A stretch of 64,000 nucleotides of DNA from Arenibacter certesii DSM 19833 (GTDB taxonomy: Bacteria; Bacteroidota; Bacteroidia; Flavobacteriales; Flavobacteriaceae): the NCBI RefSeq assembly GCF_000429545.1, contig NZ_AUCB01000008.1, positions 111,861 through 175,860 of the forward strand. Direction: 5' to 3'. A program made the translations under genes and the position numbers. Below are positions 37,485 to 46,402 of the stretch, piece after piece. The notes below the pieces were generated by a model. It was given only the letters and a program-made list of their open reading frames with translations, had not been told where the DNA came from and ran no database searches. Each line of letters begins with the position of its first letter. The stretch's first letter is position 1.

Positions 37485-37994
37485 ATGGGGAGAAGATTAT
37501 GCCTGCTACTAATTGCACTTATACTAAGTTTAGGTTGTAACAACCAAGAGAAAATAAGCCATATAGACTCAAACAACTGGAGCAAAAGATATACCACGCT
37601 ACCGAAAAATGACACTTTGATAAAGGGTAGCTCTTATCTTTCCATTTATTCCTCTATCTATGACGGTACAGAGAAAACGCTCCACCACTTAACAGCCACT
37701 GCAAGCATGCGCAATGTAAGTGTTTCTGATTCTATTTATATTATGAAGGCATCTTATTATGATACTGGAGGAAATCTTATTCGCACCTATTTTGACCAAC
37801 CTATTTTTCTAAAACCACTCGAAACTATAGAAATTGTAATTGATCAAGACGATAAATTTGGTGGGACGGGGGCAAATTTCGTTTTCGAATGGGCGGTAAA
37901 TTCAGATCTGCACGAGCCAATTTTTGAAGCAGTGATGATTTCAACAACAGGGCAACAGGGAATTTCATTTACTACACGGGGAGTAAAATTATAG
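37485..37994 (+). CDS. DUF3124 domain lipoprotein
   Basis: 169 residues. The lipoprotein signal ends in lipobox LGC (MGRRLCLLLIALILSLGC), followed by NNQEK. The DUF3124 domain (about 50-160) has the typical SYLSIYSSIYDG, TATASMRNVS and KASYYDTGGNLIRTY stretches and ends in GISFTTRGV. The family is small, single-domain and of unknown function; it probably folds as a beta-sandwich on the periplasmic face of the membrane. Single gene with long non-coding flanks. Confidence 0.85.
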   Translation: MGRRLCLLLIALILSLGCNNQEKISHIDSNNWSKRYTTLPKNDTLIKGSSYLSIYSSIYDGTEKTLHHLTATASMRNVSVSDSIYIMKASYYDTGGNLIRTYFDQPIFLKPLETIEIVIDQDDKFGGTGANFVFEWAVNSDLHEPIFEAVMISTTGQQGISFTTRGVKL

Positions 37995-38190
37995 AAATAG
38001 GCAATGACATCACGGTAAGCGCATGATGCATCGGAGGTAGATCACCGAATACAAATGAAAGCCCGCCTAAACGGAACGGGCAGTAGCGTCAGAGCATTCT
38101 AGTCTCACTTAGTGATTGGGTCTATAACACTTAAAACCATTTTGAAAAGTGAACTATTACTATCTTTCCTCAATTTTTTAATATAACATC

Positions 38191-38850
38191 ATGAAAAAAA
38201 TTCCATCTTTTGGTAGTAGACTTAGGAACAATATTGTAATCGTACCTGAAGTTATTGATACCTGTTCCGGGATTCGCGTCTTTGGACAGTTATTAAAGTC
38301 GTTCTTATTCAGTACTGATGTTGCTATTATTAGGAATACCAATGCAAATGCCATCATCGCTGTATACCCTTTTACCCCTCAGCCTTTGATCACACATTCC
38401 TTAATACTGGCTTCGGATAAACCGATTTTCTGTGGCGTTGGAGGGGGGATAACCACGGGTGTTAGATGTGTGGAACTAGCTTTACATGCAGAATTTCAAG
38501 GCGCTCTTGGGGTGGTCCTTAATAAACCTACCCCCAATGATTTGATAAAATTACTTAAAGAAAAAATAGATATTCCAATCACCATAACAGTGGTTTCCGA
38601 AAAGGACGATATTAAGGGAAGAATAACCTCGGGAGTGGATATTTTTAATGTTTCAGGCGCTAAAAAAACCACAGATATCATAAAGAAAATCCGTGATTTA
38701 GATCAGGATATTGCTATTTTGGCAACCGGTGGAAGAAATGAAGATGATATTTTAATGGCCATAGAAGCAGGTGCCAATGCCATATCCTATACCCCACCCT
38801 CTACAAGTGAGCTTTTTAAAGACATTATGATTAAATACAGGGAAGAATAA
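38191..38850 (+). CDS. TIM-barrel-like protein of unknown function
   Basis: 219 residues, no signal peptide. The pattern of strand-end glycines suggests a phosphate-binding beta/alpha barrel of the aldolase/KDPG type: FCGVGGGITTGVRC near 91-104, GALGVVLNKPTPNDL, IPITITVVSEKDD, DIFNVSGA and AILATGGRNEDDILMAIEAGANAI near 184-207. No Schiff-base lysine is identifiable with confidence. I do not recognise a characterised family. It is monocistronic, with 196 bp of non-coding DNA before and 303 bp after it. Confidence 0.7.
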   Translation: MKKIPSFGSRLRNNIVIVPEVIDTCSGIRVFGQLLKSFLFSTDVAIIRNTNANAIIAVYPFTPQPLITHSLILASDKPIFCGVGGGITTGVRCVELALHAEFQGALGVVLNKPTPNDLIKLLKEKIDIPITITVVSEKDDIKGRITSGVDIFNVSGAKKTTDIIKKIRDLDQDIAILATGGRNEDDILMAIEAGANAISYTPPSTSELFKDIMIKYREE

Positions 38851-39153
38851 CCATTTAAATATTTATATTTATATGGTTATTCTGCAGTAATGTAGGTTAA
38901 CCCTATTTTAAAACAATCTTTAGAGAAAGGAACGGTTCTAATTTAGATAAGTGTTTTTCACTGCTAGAGCAATTTCATAATTATTAGAATTACCAAGAGT
39001 CTGATCCAAAGGTTAAGCTATTTCCCACTAAATCCGTTTTATTCAATGGACATCTGGGAGCGACAATTATATTTATAGAAGACCCTTTTCCATATAACGG
39101 ATTAAAATGTTTAAGTACAAGATTTTTCGGTTTATATCTTAATACATTGTAGT
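38851..39153. other. Intergenic region, no gene seen
   Basis: 303 bp of AT-rich sequence before the SemiSWEET-like gene. I see no terminator or small gene. The TATATCTT near 39135 could be a weak -7 box. Confidence 0.35.
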
Positions 39154-39453
39154 ATGAATATTATTAATAGTATCCCTGAAGATGTTTTTGAAAGTATTGG
39201 GATCGTAGCAGGCCTAAGTGCTTGTTTGGTAATTGCAATTCAGGTTTATAAAGAATATAGGTTCAAAGGCCCAAGTAGTCTTTCTGACGGTTTTATTTTT
39301 GGCTGGGTGCTAATATATCTATTTTGGTGTTTTTACGGGATTAGGTTCAATGCAATAGCCCTATGGCTTACCAATGCTATTGCCGTTTTATTACAGTTAA
39401 CATTATGTTTTATTGTAATTAAAAAACGAAAGGCTTACCAGTCCAATCCATAA
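39154..39453 (+). CDS. SemiSWEET-like three-helix membrane protein
   Basis: 99 residues with three hydrophobic segments at about 15-32, 47-66 and 68-90, the triple-helix bundle arrangement of SemiSWEET/PQ-loop proteins. The loop after helix 1 reads IAIQVYKEYRFKGPSSLSDGFIFGW, which follows the SemiSWEET pattern (PQxxKxxxxKSxxGLS) with Ile-Gln in place of Pro-Gln. FWCFYGIRFNAIALWLTNAIAV also matches the helix 2-3 region (Y/F-G, then an Asn in helix 3). SemiSWEETs form dimers that pass sugars down their gradient. Transport has not been shown for this divergent branch. Followed 18 bp later by the YhhN gene. Confidence 0.6.
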   Translation: MNIINSIPEDVFESIGIVAGLSACLVIAIQVYKEYRFKGPSSLSDGFIFGWVLIYLFWCFYGIRFNAIALWLTNAIAVLLQLTLCFIVIKKRKAYQSNP

Positions 39454-39471
39454 AACCAAACTAGATACCGT

Positions 39472-40179
39472 ATGAATTTTAAATCTTATATATTCTTACT
39501 CGGTTATATTTGTATCGTTTCCCTTGATCTTCTGTTCGGCAATCTGAATTTCCAAGAATACAGACTGCTAACTAAACCATTGATCGTTATTTCCTTAATG
39601 ATCTACTTCGTATTAAAAGGAAAGAGGCTTCAAAAAAAAATATTTCTATTTACCATCCTAGCTTTATTTTTCTCATTAATTGGAGATTTTCTTTTGCTTT
39701 TTGAGGGGCGTACGCCTTCAATTTTTCTATTAGGCTTACTTTCATTCTTATTAGCACATATAAGTTATAGTATCGTTTTTATAAGACAAAGGAAAATAAA
39801 ATTCACCAACGAATATTGGGTTATGATAACAGCACTAGTTAGCTGCGGCATTGGCTTATTTCTTGTAGTAAGAAAAAACTTGGGGGAATTTATGATTCCA
39901 GTAATCGTCTATATCATTGTAATATTGATTATGGCAATTACTGCTTTAAACCGAATGGGCACGGTTAGCAGAAAGAGTTATGCTTTGGTGTTTTTAGGGG
40001 TATTTTTCTTTATTATTTCCGATAGTACTCTGGCTATCAATAAATTTAGCTTTCCTGTTCCTATGGCACATTTTTGGATAATGGGCACCTACGCAACGTC
40101 ACAATACTTAATAATTAATGGTTTATTGACCAGCAATGAAAAAAATTATAAAGCAAATAACGGTAGCGGAAACTTATGA
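39472..40179 (+). CDS. YhhN/TMEM86-family lysoplasmalogenase-like membrane protein
   Basis: 235 residues with about eight transmembrane helices. Family motifs are clear: LLTKPLIVISLMIYF near 30-45, ALFFSLIGDFLLLF near 62-75 (with the conserved Asp), FLLGLLSFLLAHISYSIVF near 84-102, and FFIISDSTLAINKF near 180-193 (second Asp). YhhN/TMEM86 enzymes hydrolyse the vinyl-ether bond of lysoplasmalogens in animals; the bacterial activity is inferred. It overlaps the following GNAT gene by 44 bp in a different frame. Confidence 0.85.
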   Translation: MNFKSYIFLLGYICIVSLDLLFGNLNFQEYRLLTKPLIVISLMIYFVLKGKRLQKKIFLFTILALFFSLIGDFLLLFEGRTPSIFLLGLLSFLLAHISYSIVFIRQRKIKFTNEYWVMITALVSCGIGLFLVVRKNLGEFMIPVIVYIIVILIMAITALNRMGTVSRKSYALVFLGVFFFIISDSTLAINKFSFPVPMAHFWIMGTYATSQYLIINGLLTSNEKNYKANNGSGNL

Positions 40180-40546
40180 ATTAAGGCATAAGGTAATGTG
40201 GCCCAATAAACCTATCTCTTTTATTATGCTTCCCAATGATGCCGAAGGAATTCATTTTGGGTTATTTGTTGATGAAGCGCTAGTATCAGTAGTATCCCTA
40301 TTTATTGAAGATAGCAAAGCACAGTTCCGAAAATTGGCCACCCTAGAGAAAGAACAGCGCAAGGGGTATGGATCCCTCCTTGTGTCTCACCTTATTCTAC
40401 TTACAGAACAAAAGAAATTAACTGAATTATGGTGTAATGCCAGAGCCAATAAACAAGAATTCTATATGCGGTTTGGAATTTTACCAACCAGTAACCAGTT
40501 TAGCAAGGCTGGAATTGACTATATAGTGATGAAAAGAAGATTCTAG
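40136..40546 (+). CDS. GNAT-family N-acetyltransferase
   Basis: 136 residues, complete GNAT fold of the small type. The acetyl-CoA pyrophosphate loop is EKEQRKGYGSLLVSHL near residues 74-89 (Q/R-x-x-G-x-G), and ELWCNARANKQEFYMRFG near 101-118 is the motif B region. Substrate is unknown. The start codon lies inside the end of the lysoplasmalogenase-like gene (44-bp overlap), which suggests coupled translation. Confidence 0.87.
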   Translation: MKKIIKQITVAETYELRHKVMWPNKPISFIMLPNDAEGIHFGLFVDEALVSVVSLFIEDSKAQFRKLATLEKEQRKGYGSLLVSHLILLTEQKKLTELWCNARANKQEFYMRFGILPTSNQFSKAGIDYIVMKRRF

Positions 40547-40766
40547 GATCCTTTGCTAAGATTCAAGCCAATAGACAATTCAATCTTTTAATGATAACTT
40601 AACATCATATAAATAACTCTCTATTTTACCCTAATTAGTTTACAGTCCAATAGTCAATCCAACATTTTCCACCTAGTATACCTCATAAATTACCATGACA
40701 TAATGGGAATAGAGGTATTTTATAACAAATACTCCTGTTTATGAACCAACAAGTAGTAGTCTAATG

Positions 40767-40796
40767 GTTGGTATTAAATTGAAATTAGTAAATTTG
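40767..40796 (+). promoter_or_regulatory. Candidate promoter of the GAF-domain gene
   Basis: GTTG at 40767-40770 and TAAATTTG at 40789-40796 with 18 bp between them match the Bacteroidota TTTG/TAnnTTTG layout; the -7 box is perfect. The ATG is at 40823. Confidence 0.5.
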
Positions 40797-40822
40797 GATA
40801 TTGACCTTTTTTTTACTGAAAT

Positions 40823-41302
40823 ATGAAACAACAAAGCGCTGTACCCAATACTATTATTACGCCTCTTCTATCAGCAGATCCTATTGATTGGCAGAAAGTA
40901 TTATCCACTATTATTGCCGATTACGGTTGTACCACCGGAACCATACATTTCCTGGATGAAAGCTCGTCCTTACTCCATCTTAAAGTAGAGCAAGGCATTC
41001 CACCCTTTTTAATACCAAAACTTTCAAAGATCCCAATTGGAAAAGGAATGGCAGGTATTGCGGCCGAGCGTCGTGAACCAGTAGAAATGTGCAATCTTCA
41101 AACCGATGATTCCGGGGTAGCTCGGCCTGCCGCGAAAGAAACAAAAGTAGAGGGATCCATAGCCCTACCGCTATTAAAGGATCATTTATTATATGGCACC
41201 TTGGGCATTGCAAAGCCTGTCCCCTACGATTTTACTGATAAAGAAATCAATTCCCTTATGAGAATTGGAGAAGAAATTTGTGATTATATAAAAAACTCGT
41301 AA
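40823..41302 (+). CDS. GAF domain-containing protein
   Basis: 159 residues forming one GAF domain: DWQKVLSTIIADYGCTTGTIHFLDESSSLLHL at the start, then KIPIGKGMAGIAAERREPVEMCNL in the centre and GSIALPLLKDHLLYGTLGIAKP with the closing strands. It has no output domain, so it is a stand-alone sensor. The central Cys93 region could bind a small molecule or respond to redox, but this is not shown. It has its own predicted promoter at 40767-40796. Confidence 0.87.
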   Translation: MKQQSAVPNTIITPLLSADPIDWQKVLSTIIADYGCTTGTIHFLDESSSLLHLKVEQGIPPFLIPKLSKIPIGKGMAGIAAERREPVEMCNLQTDDSGVARPAAKETKVEGSIALPLLKDHLLYGTLGIAKPVPYDFTDKEINSLMRIGEEICDYIKNS

Positions 41303-41461
41303 TTATAAAATAAGGATTTGCTTCTCAATTATGAGTAGCTTATAAAATGCAACTGCATAAAAATAAAATAATTCTTCAATTTAAAATTGACCTTAAGGAT
41401 AAATACCCTTTCGATATAGAATTATCAATCTTAAAGAGACATGGGATCATTAGTAATGCCC

Positions 41462-41866
41462 CTAGTGATCCCATATTATTTCCTTAATGCTATCGCTATC
41501 TGTTTCAGACTTTTGCAACAACCCCTTTTCCTTGAACAACCCATAAATCATTCTTTTTTCCTCCAAATTGAAGGATCGCTGGGAAAACCAATCATTTGCT
41601 ACTATTTTCTCCTCCTCCTCCTCTGCCTTCTGCAAAATTTCATCAGTTGTTATATACCAGTAAACCCACCTATTATTGGCTTGGGCATAGCAGACCTCCT
41701 TATTTAAAGCCGAGGTGGTTTTTATATTTCTTAATCTCTCCCCATTTTCCAAAATGGCCAAAGTTTTGGTTAATCTTACCACCTCAGAAAACGTATACCT
41801 CATAAAATCACTAAATCCATTTTGGCTAACATTGTATAGCTTATCTCCTACTTTTAACATTTCCAT
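41462..41866 (-). CDS. Conserved hypothetical protein, soluble
   Basis: 134 residues from the ATG at 41866. The frame could start 11 codons earlier at 41899, but a perfect -7 box (TATTTTTG on the minus strand, 41883-41890) lies inside that extension, which favours the shorter start. It begins with a beta-rich part (VGDKLYNV, FSEVVRLTKTLAILENGERLRN), then a glutamate run EEEEEK near residue 90 and a helical tail. No recognised domain and no signal peptide. The convergent plus-strand neighbour (GAF gene) ends 159 bp away. Confidence 0.65.
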   Translation of the reverse strand: MEMLKVGDKLYNVSQNGFSDFMRYTFSEVVRLTKTLAILENGERLRNIKTTSALNKEVCYAQANNRWVYWYITTDEILQKAEEEEEKIVANDWFSQRSFNLEEKRMIYGLFKEKGLLQKSETDSDSIKEIIWDH

Positions 41867-42122
41867 TATTTTAATCCGCGAACAAAAATACCGTTCCAAA
41901 ACTATTTTAGCTTCCTTTAAAATCAGAACTTATAAACATTGGGGCTATTAAGTCAAATCCAGAAAAAGGGGTTTAACCGCTCCAAATTTGGTAGCCTAGG
42001 AAAGGATTACGAATAAGCTGTTGACAATCAAATACTAACATTAAACTTGGAATAGTAATATTTAAAATAGCTTCAAGACTCTATTTTTTAGGCATATATG
42101 GCAACCATTAATACAATTCGTG

Positions 42123-42130
42123 TAATTTTG
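42123..42130 (+). promoter_or_regulatory. Candidate -7 element for the PhnA-type gene
   Basis: TAATTTTG is a perfect TAnnTTTG match 19 bp before the ATG at 42150; no upstream TTTG partner is evident. Confidence 0.4.
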
Positions 42131-42149
42131 TCTGCTAAAACTTATTGCA

Positions 42150-42728
42150 ATGAATATTGAGCGAGAATTGGAAAAAAGGAGTAATCATAAATGTGAGCTC
42201 TGCACCAGTACAGAAAAATTGGAAGTACTGGAAGTTCAGCCTTCAAAAGAAAATGGCTTAGATGGTAGTCTTTTAGTTTGTTCCGTTTGTAAAGAACAAA
42301 TTGAAAATCCTGATAAAACAGAACCAAATCACTGGAGATGTTTAAATGATAGTATGTGGAGTGAGCACAGTCCCGTAAAAGTTATTGCATGGAGGATGTT
42401 GAGTAGGTTGAGGGCAGAAGGATGGCCACAAGATCTCTTGGATATGATGTACTTAGAGGAAGAGGAATTGGAATGGGCAAAAGCCACAGGGGAAGGTGCC
42501 CCAGCTGAAAACCAAATTATACATCGAGATAGTAACGGCGTAATAATTGAAGCAGGAGATAGTGTGGTCCTTATAAAAGATCTACCTGTAAAAGGATCTA
42601 GCATGATAGCCAAAAGAGGGACCGCGGTAAGACGTGTCTCCTTAGACCGTGAAAATGCTGAATTTATAGAAGGAAGAGTAGACGGACAGCAAATCGTTAT
42701 TCTAACTAAGTATGTAAAGAAAATATAA
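42150..42728 (+). CDS. PhnA/YjdM-family zinc-ribbon protein
   Basis: 192 residues. The N-terminal zinc ribbon has two Cys pairs, CELCTS at about 12-17 and CSVC at about 49-52. A central helical part contains WRCLNDSMWSEHSPVKVIAWRML. The C-terminal PhnA domain (about 115-190) has DSNGVIIEAGDSVVLIKDLPVKGSSMIAKRGT and ends in ILTKYVKK, as in E. coli YjdM. The old name phosphonoacetate hydrolase does not apply to this family, whose role is unclear. Single-gene transcript. Confidence 0.88.
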   Translation: MNIERELEKRSNHKCELCTSTEKLEVLEVQPSKENGLDGSLLVCSVCKEQIENPDKTEPNHWRCLNDSMWSEHSPVKVIAWRMLSRLRAEGWPQDLLDMMYLEEEELEWAKATGEGAPAENQIIHRDSNGVIIEAGDSVVLIKDLPVKGSSMIAKRGTAVRRVSLDRENAEFIEGRVDGQQIVILTKYVKKI

Positions 42729-43196
42729 CGGTGTATACTATGTAGATCATATTAGTTGATTGTTTTTTTTACGGATAAACCCTGAAGACACCGTCTTTAT
42801 CTTATATACATTAGAATATAATATAAATTGAAGAATTTGCATCCTAAAGCTGGTTCAGATGAACAATAGTAAGGAGAACACGCATAAATGGTTAAACTCC
42901 TGGTCTTTAGGATGCGATTTCTAGATCAATGTGAAAGGCAATTTATGCTAGAATGATAACCGGAAGGGATAATTATAATAATTTTATAGGTTTTTAATGA
43001 GTTACAGGTGAGGCTATTATTCTATAATTCAACCATAACACACTCACAATCCACCTATTAAATATTCTGGTAATAATATTTAGGATTTAGGATTTTATAA
43101 TTCTGTAAATGTTTTAAAATACTATCCTATGACACTTATCTAGACTACTAGAAATGGGCAATAGGTGAAAGATAAAAAATAAGATATTAGAAACCA
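42729..43196. other. Intergenic region, no gene seen
   Basis: About 468 bp between the PhnA-type gene and the MFS gene. AT-rich. No convincing hairpin, RNA or small gene was seen. Confidence 0.4.
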
Positions 43197-44468
43197 ATGG
43201 TCAAAAACGATGCTTATGCTGCATTGAGATATAGGGAATTCAATATTTTCCTGTTGGTACGGTTTGCTATGGTTTTTGCTTGGTCCATGCAATTTATTGT
43301 TATTGAGTGGGAAGTCTATTCTTTGACCAAAAACCCATTATCCTTGGGGATAATAGGACTAATGGAAGTCATCCCAGCGGTATCTATGGCACTTTTTGCA
43401 GGACATATTGTCGATCAAAAGGAAAAAAAAGGTTTACTATTAAAATGTATCTTAGGATTTTCTGTAATTAGCTTGGGACTTTTTTTATTAACATGGCCAA
43501 TAATTGTTGGCAACTGGTCACAGAATGAAATTTTATATTCCATCTATTTCTTAGTTTTTCTTGGAGGAATTGTAAGGGCTTTTTTAGGTCCCACAATTTT
43601 CTCTCTCTTTGCTTTAATCGTTCCAAAAAAAGTGTATCCCAATGCTGCTACATGGAGTAGTTCGGTATGGCAAATGGGTGCTGTATTGGGACCTGCTTTA
43701 GCTGGATTCAGTATTCACTGGATTGGGGTACATTGGTCTATGTGCCTCATCTTTTTTTTCTCCTTAATGGCAATAATTACGCTTACGCAAATAAAGAAAA
43801 AGCCCATTTTAAATCCCAAAATTGGAGAACCAGTGCTCCAAAGTCTTAAAGAAGGACTGAAGTTTGTATTTGGGACAAAGATTATTCTTGGTGCTTTAAG
43901 CTTAGATATGATAGCGGTTCTCTTTGGCGGTGCCGTAGCCCTACTACCCATCTATGCGCAGGATATATTAAAAGTAGGGCCCGAAGGTTTCGGTATTTTA
44001 AGAGCAGCCCCGGCCGTAGGTGCCCTTTTAATTATGTTTACCTCCGCACATTTCCCCTTAAATAAAAACGCCGGAATGAAACTATTGGGAGCGATTTTTG
44101 GATTTGGAATCTGTATTATGATTTTTGGTATATCCACCTGGTTCTGGGTCTCAGTAGTGGCCTTGTTTTTAAGTGGGGCAACAGATGGTATTTCCATGGT
44201 AATACGGCAAACCATCCTTCAATTAAGAACTCCAGATCATATGCGCGGGCGGGTGGCCTCTGTAAACTCCATGTTTGTTGGCTCTTCTAACGAACTGGGT
44301 GCTTTTGAAAGCGGACTTACCGCCAAACTTATGGGAACTGTTACTTCGGTGGTATTTGGAGGTTGCATGACATTAACGACGGTATTATTTACCGGTGCCA
44401 TATCCCCCACATTTAGAAAATTAGACTTGCGTAAAGATCTGGAAGACCATGAGAATAGTGATCAGTAA
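43197..44468 (+). CDS. MFS transporter, exporter-type (MFS_3 / EntS-like)
   Basis: 423 residues with 11-12 transmembrane helices. The start RYREFNIFLLVRFAMVFAW is the standard entry of this exporter branch. The loop between helices 2 and 3 (GHIVDQKEKKGLL, residues about 68-80) is the MFS signature A variant, and TPDHMRGRVASVNSMFVGSSNELGAFESG near 345-373 is characteristic of MFS_3/EntS-type efflux proteins. Substrate is unknown. Convergent with the GNAT gene at 44514, with only 45 bp between. Confidence 0.9.
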   Translation: MVKNDAYAALRYREFNIFLLVRFAMVFAWSMQFIVIEWEVYSLTKNPLSLGIIGLMEVIPAVSMALFAGHIVDQKEKKGLLLKCILGFSVISLGLFLLTWPIIVGNWSQNEILYSIYFLVFLGGIVRAFLGPTIFSLFALIVPKKVYPNAATWSSSVWQMGAVLGPALAGFSIHWIGVHWSMCLIFFFSLMAIITLTQIKKKPILNPKIGEPVLQSLKEGLKFVFGTKIILGALSLDMIAVLFGGAVALLPIYAQDILKVGPEGFGILRAAPAVGALLIMFTSAHFPLNKNAGMKLLGAIFGFGICIMIFGISTWFWVSVVALFLSGATDGISMVIRQTILQLRTPDHMRGRVASVNSMFVGSSNELGAFESGLTAKLMGTVTSVVFGGCMTLTTVLFTGAISPTFRKLDLRKDLEDHENSDQ

Positions 44469-44513
44469 GTACATCTTAACTTCCAGAAAACCTGTTTGAG
44501 TATTTTCTTTTAC

Positions 44514-45008
44514 TTATAAATTTATAAAGTCTTTAGATATGGGCTTAACTGGTTCATATACAAACATCCATTCAGGATTTTCCGTATCTGTACTTTCCGA
44601 TACACATACAAATTCGTTCTTTAGGTAAAAGGTTTTCAATGCATCCTCTTCAATGGTCAGCCAAAATCCTTGATTAGGGAATTCGGTCTTTAAAATCTTC
44701 AACCAACGAGAACCTAAAGCTTTATTTCTATGTTCGGGGTGAACAAATAAAAAACCGATATAATGATAGCCTTTGGAGACGTACAGCGCTCCTTTCTCAA
44801 TTTCAAAATTCGTTCTATTTGGGGGGGAACTCCTAAATAAGATTCCTCCTGCAACAATTACTCCGCCATCCATTAAGGCATAAATGCTAGCAGTTTTACT
44901 ATATTCTAGCCATATAGGGCCAATTACCTCTTGCCAATCCTCAGGAAGAATATCAAAAAACTTTAAGTAATTATCCGTTATATCTAGGAATTCCATAGCG
45001 CCAATCAT
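44514..45008 (-). CDS. GNAT-family N-acetyltransferase
   Basis: 164 residues. The GNAT core is visible in AGGILFRSSPP, GYHYIGFLFVHPEHRNKALGSRWLKIL (acetyl-CoA loop HPEHRNKALGS) and FWLTIEEDALKTFYLKNEFVCV, which fits motif B with the usual Phe/Tyr. Substrate unknown. It lies 83 bp downstream of the minus-strand ATP-grasp gene and in reverse of the MFS gene. Confidence 0.82.
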   Translation of the reverse strand: MIGAMEFLDITDNYLKFFDILPEDWQEVIGPIWLEYSKTASIYALMDGGVIVAGGILFRSSPPNRTNFEIEKGALYVSKGYHYIGFLFVHPEHRNKALGSRWLKILKTEFPNQGFWLTIEEDALKTFYLKNEFVCVSESTDTENPEWMFVYEPVKPISKDFINL

Positions 45009-45091
45009 TTACTGACATAAAAAATAAAATACTCCTTTTTGAAATCAATTGTACGACATCCCATTTGCAATGTTAAACGCAAGAATGATTG

Positions 45092-46402
45092 TTACAACAA
45101 ACCCCAGGACCACAATCGGTCAAAATCATCGGACCACCGGTCTCCAATATCAGTACGATAATACACATTATTGATTATAATGTTATTTATCCTGTTCTTC
45201 ATCATCCGTTGGGCATCCTTCATAGTTAGTCCAGTACCGGTCACCATCAATGCAATTCCAGTATTTCCTGTAATTAACCATTCGTCATTTATTTTTTTAA
45301 GGTGCATAGGGTGTATGCCCTCTTTTAATTCCTTTTTAAATACAATTACAGAATCTTTGGAAAACAGTTCAAAAGACTTTTTGTCCTCAAAAGGAAAGGG
45401 AGGGACTACCATATAAGCACCTACCTGAAACCCCTTTCTAACATTGATTTTAAAGCTCTCGCCTACCGCCAATTTATAGAACATATTACCAATAGGTTCA
45501 GTGATACCAGCACGTTGTATAAATATTTGAGGGTAGCCAAACCTAGAAGTAAATTCTAACGGAAATATACCATTCCCATTTACAATACAGTTGATATCCA
45601 ACTGCCCCACGAACCCCCCTTTAGCTAGTGATTTTTCAAACTTTTTTAAAGTAGCATCAAAAATTGGTGAGTCTTTGGTCCAGAACATACTAGAACCCAT
45701 TTCCCCAGTAGAGACTCCCAATTCCTTAGGGAACAATTTTTTATGCTCAAACGTGACATTTATCGGATAAATAAATTCCTTTCCGTTAAAATAGGCAGAG
45801 ACCGATACCTCTACCCCTTTCACTTTGCGCTGCAATTGGAAATTACCAAAGTCGTTACCCCATGATTTTTCGTAAGCTTTTAGCACCCGGATTACATCTA
45901 GCCCCTCATCATCGCTACCAACGAACAATAGTTGCTTGTATTCTTGGGTTTCACCAGATGGTTTAATAACATATGAGTTTGGATTGCTTTTTACATAGTC
46001 GATGGCATCCTGAAAATTAAAAAACTCTTTGGAAGGTAGAATTTTAATTCCCAGCTTCTTCAATTCATCCTGCCCAAAATTACGATCCAACTCCAACATA
46101 TCGGAATATTCCGTACCTCCTATTACCAATTTTCCTTGGGCCCTTAATTCCGAGCATGTTTTCCCATAACCGGTATAGTCAAAGATCAGTACATCTGCCC
46201 AATCTACATGACTTTTCCAATCCTTGGCCTTTTTTACAAAACCATACCCTATTTCTCTGGATGGCTTATCTTCAATATACATCTTTACATCATGCCCCTC
46301 ATTTAATATGGCCACTGCAATATCGAGAGTTTCACCCCATCGGGAGACGATTAAGAAATTACGTTTTATTTCGGTATTATTTTTTTGTTTATCCTTTTTC
46401 AA
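45092..46402 (-). CDS. ATP-grasp protein related to phosphoribosylamine-glycine ligase (GARS-like)
   Basis: 436 residues. The N-terminal PurD-like domain (FLIVSRWGETLDIAVAILNEGHDVKMYIED) is followed by an ATP-grasp domain: SYVIKPSGETQEYKQLLFVGSDDEG near 152-176, LQRKVKGVEVSVSAYFNG near 203-220, GFVGQLDINCIVNGNGIFPLEFTSRFGYPQ near 270-300, including the Glu/Asn metal ligands. A C-terminal GARS-C-like part follows. It is shorter and more divergent than housekeeping PurD and sits outside any purine gene cluster. It probably ligates an amino group and a carboxylate with ATP. Substrate unknown. Confidence 0.8.
   Translation of the reverse strand: MKKDKQKNNTEIKRNFLIVSRWGETLDIAVAILNEGHDVKMYIEDKPSREIGYGFVKKAKDWKSHVDWADVLIFDYTGYGKTCSELRAQGKLVIGGTEYSDMLELDRNFGQDELKKLGIKILPSKEFFNFQDAIDYVKSNPNSYVIKPSGETQEYKQLLFVGSDDEGLDVIRVLKAYEKSWGNDFGNFQLQRKVKGVEVSVSAYFNGKEFIYPINVTFEHKKLFPKELGVSTGEMGSSMFWTKDSPIFDATLKKFEKSLAKGGFVGQLDINCIVNGNGIFPLEFTSRFGYPQIFIQRAGITEPIGNMFYKLAVGESFKINVRKGFQVGAYMVVPPFPFEDKKSFELFSKDSVIVFKKELKEGIHPMHLKKINDEWLITGNTGIALMVTGTGLTMKDAQRMMKNRINNIIINNVYYRTDIGDRWSDDFDRLWSWGLL

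Noticed and set aside
38056..38085. Hairpin GCCCG/CGGGC after the DUF3124 gene
   Set aside because: The stem is only 5 bp and no T run follows on the plus strand; too weak for a terminator call.
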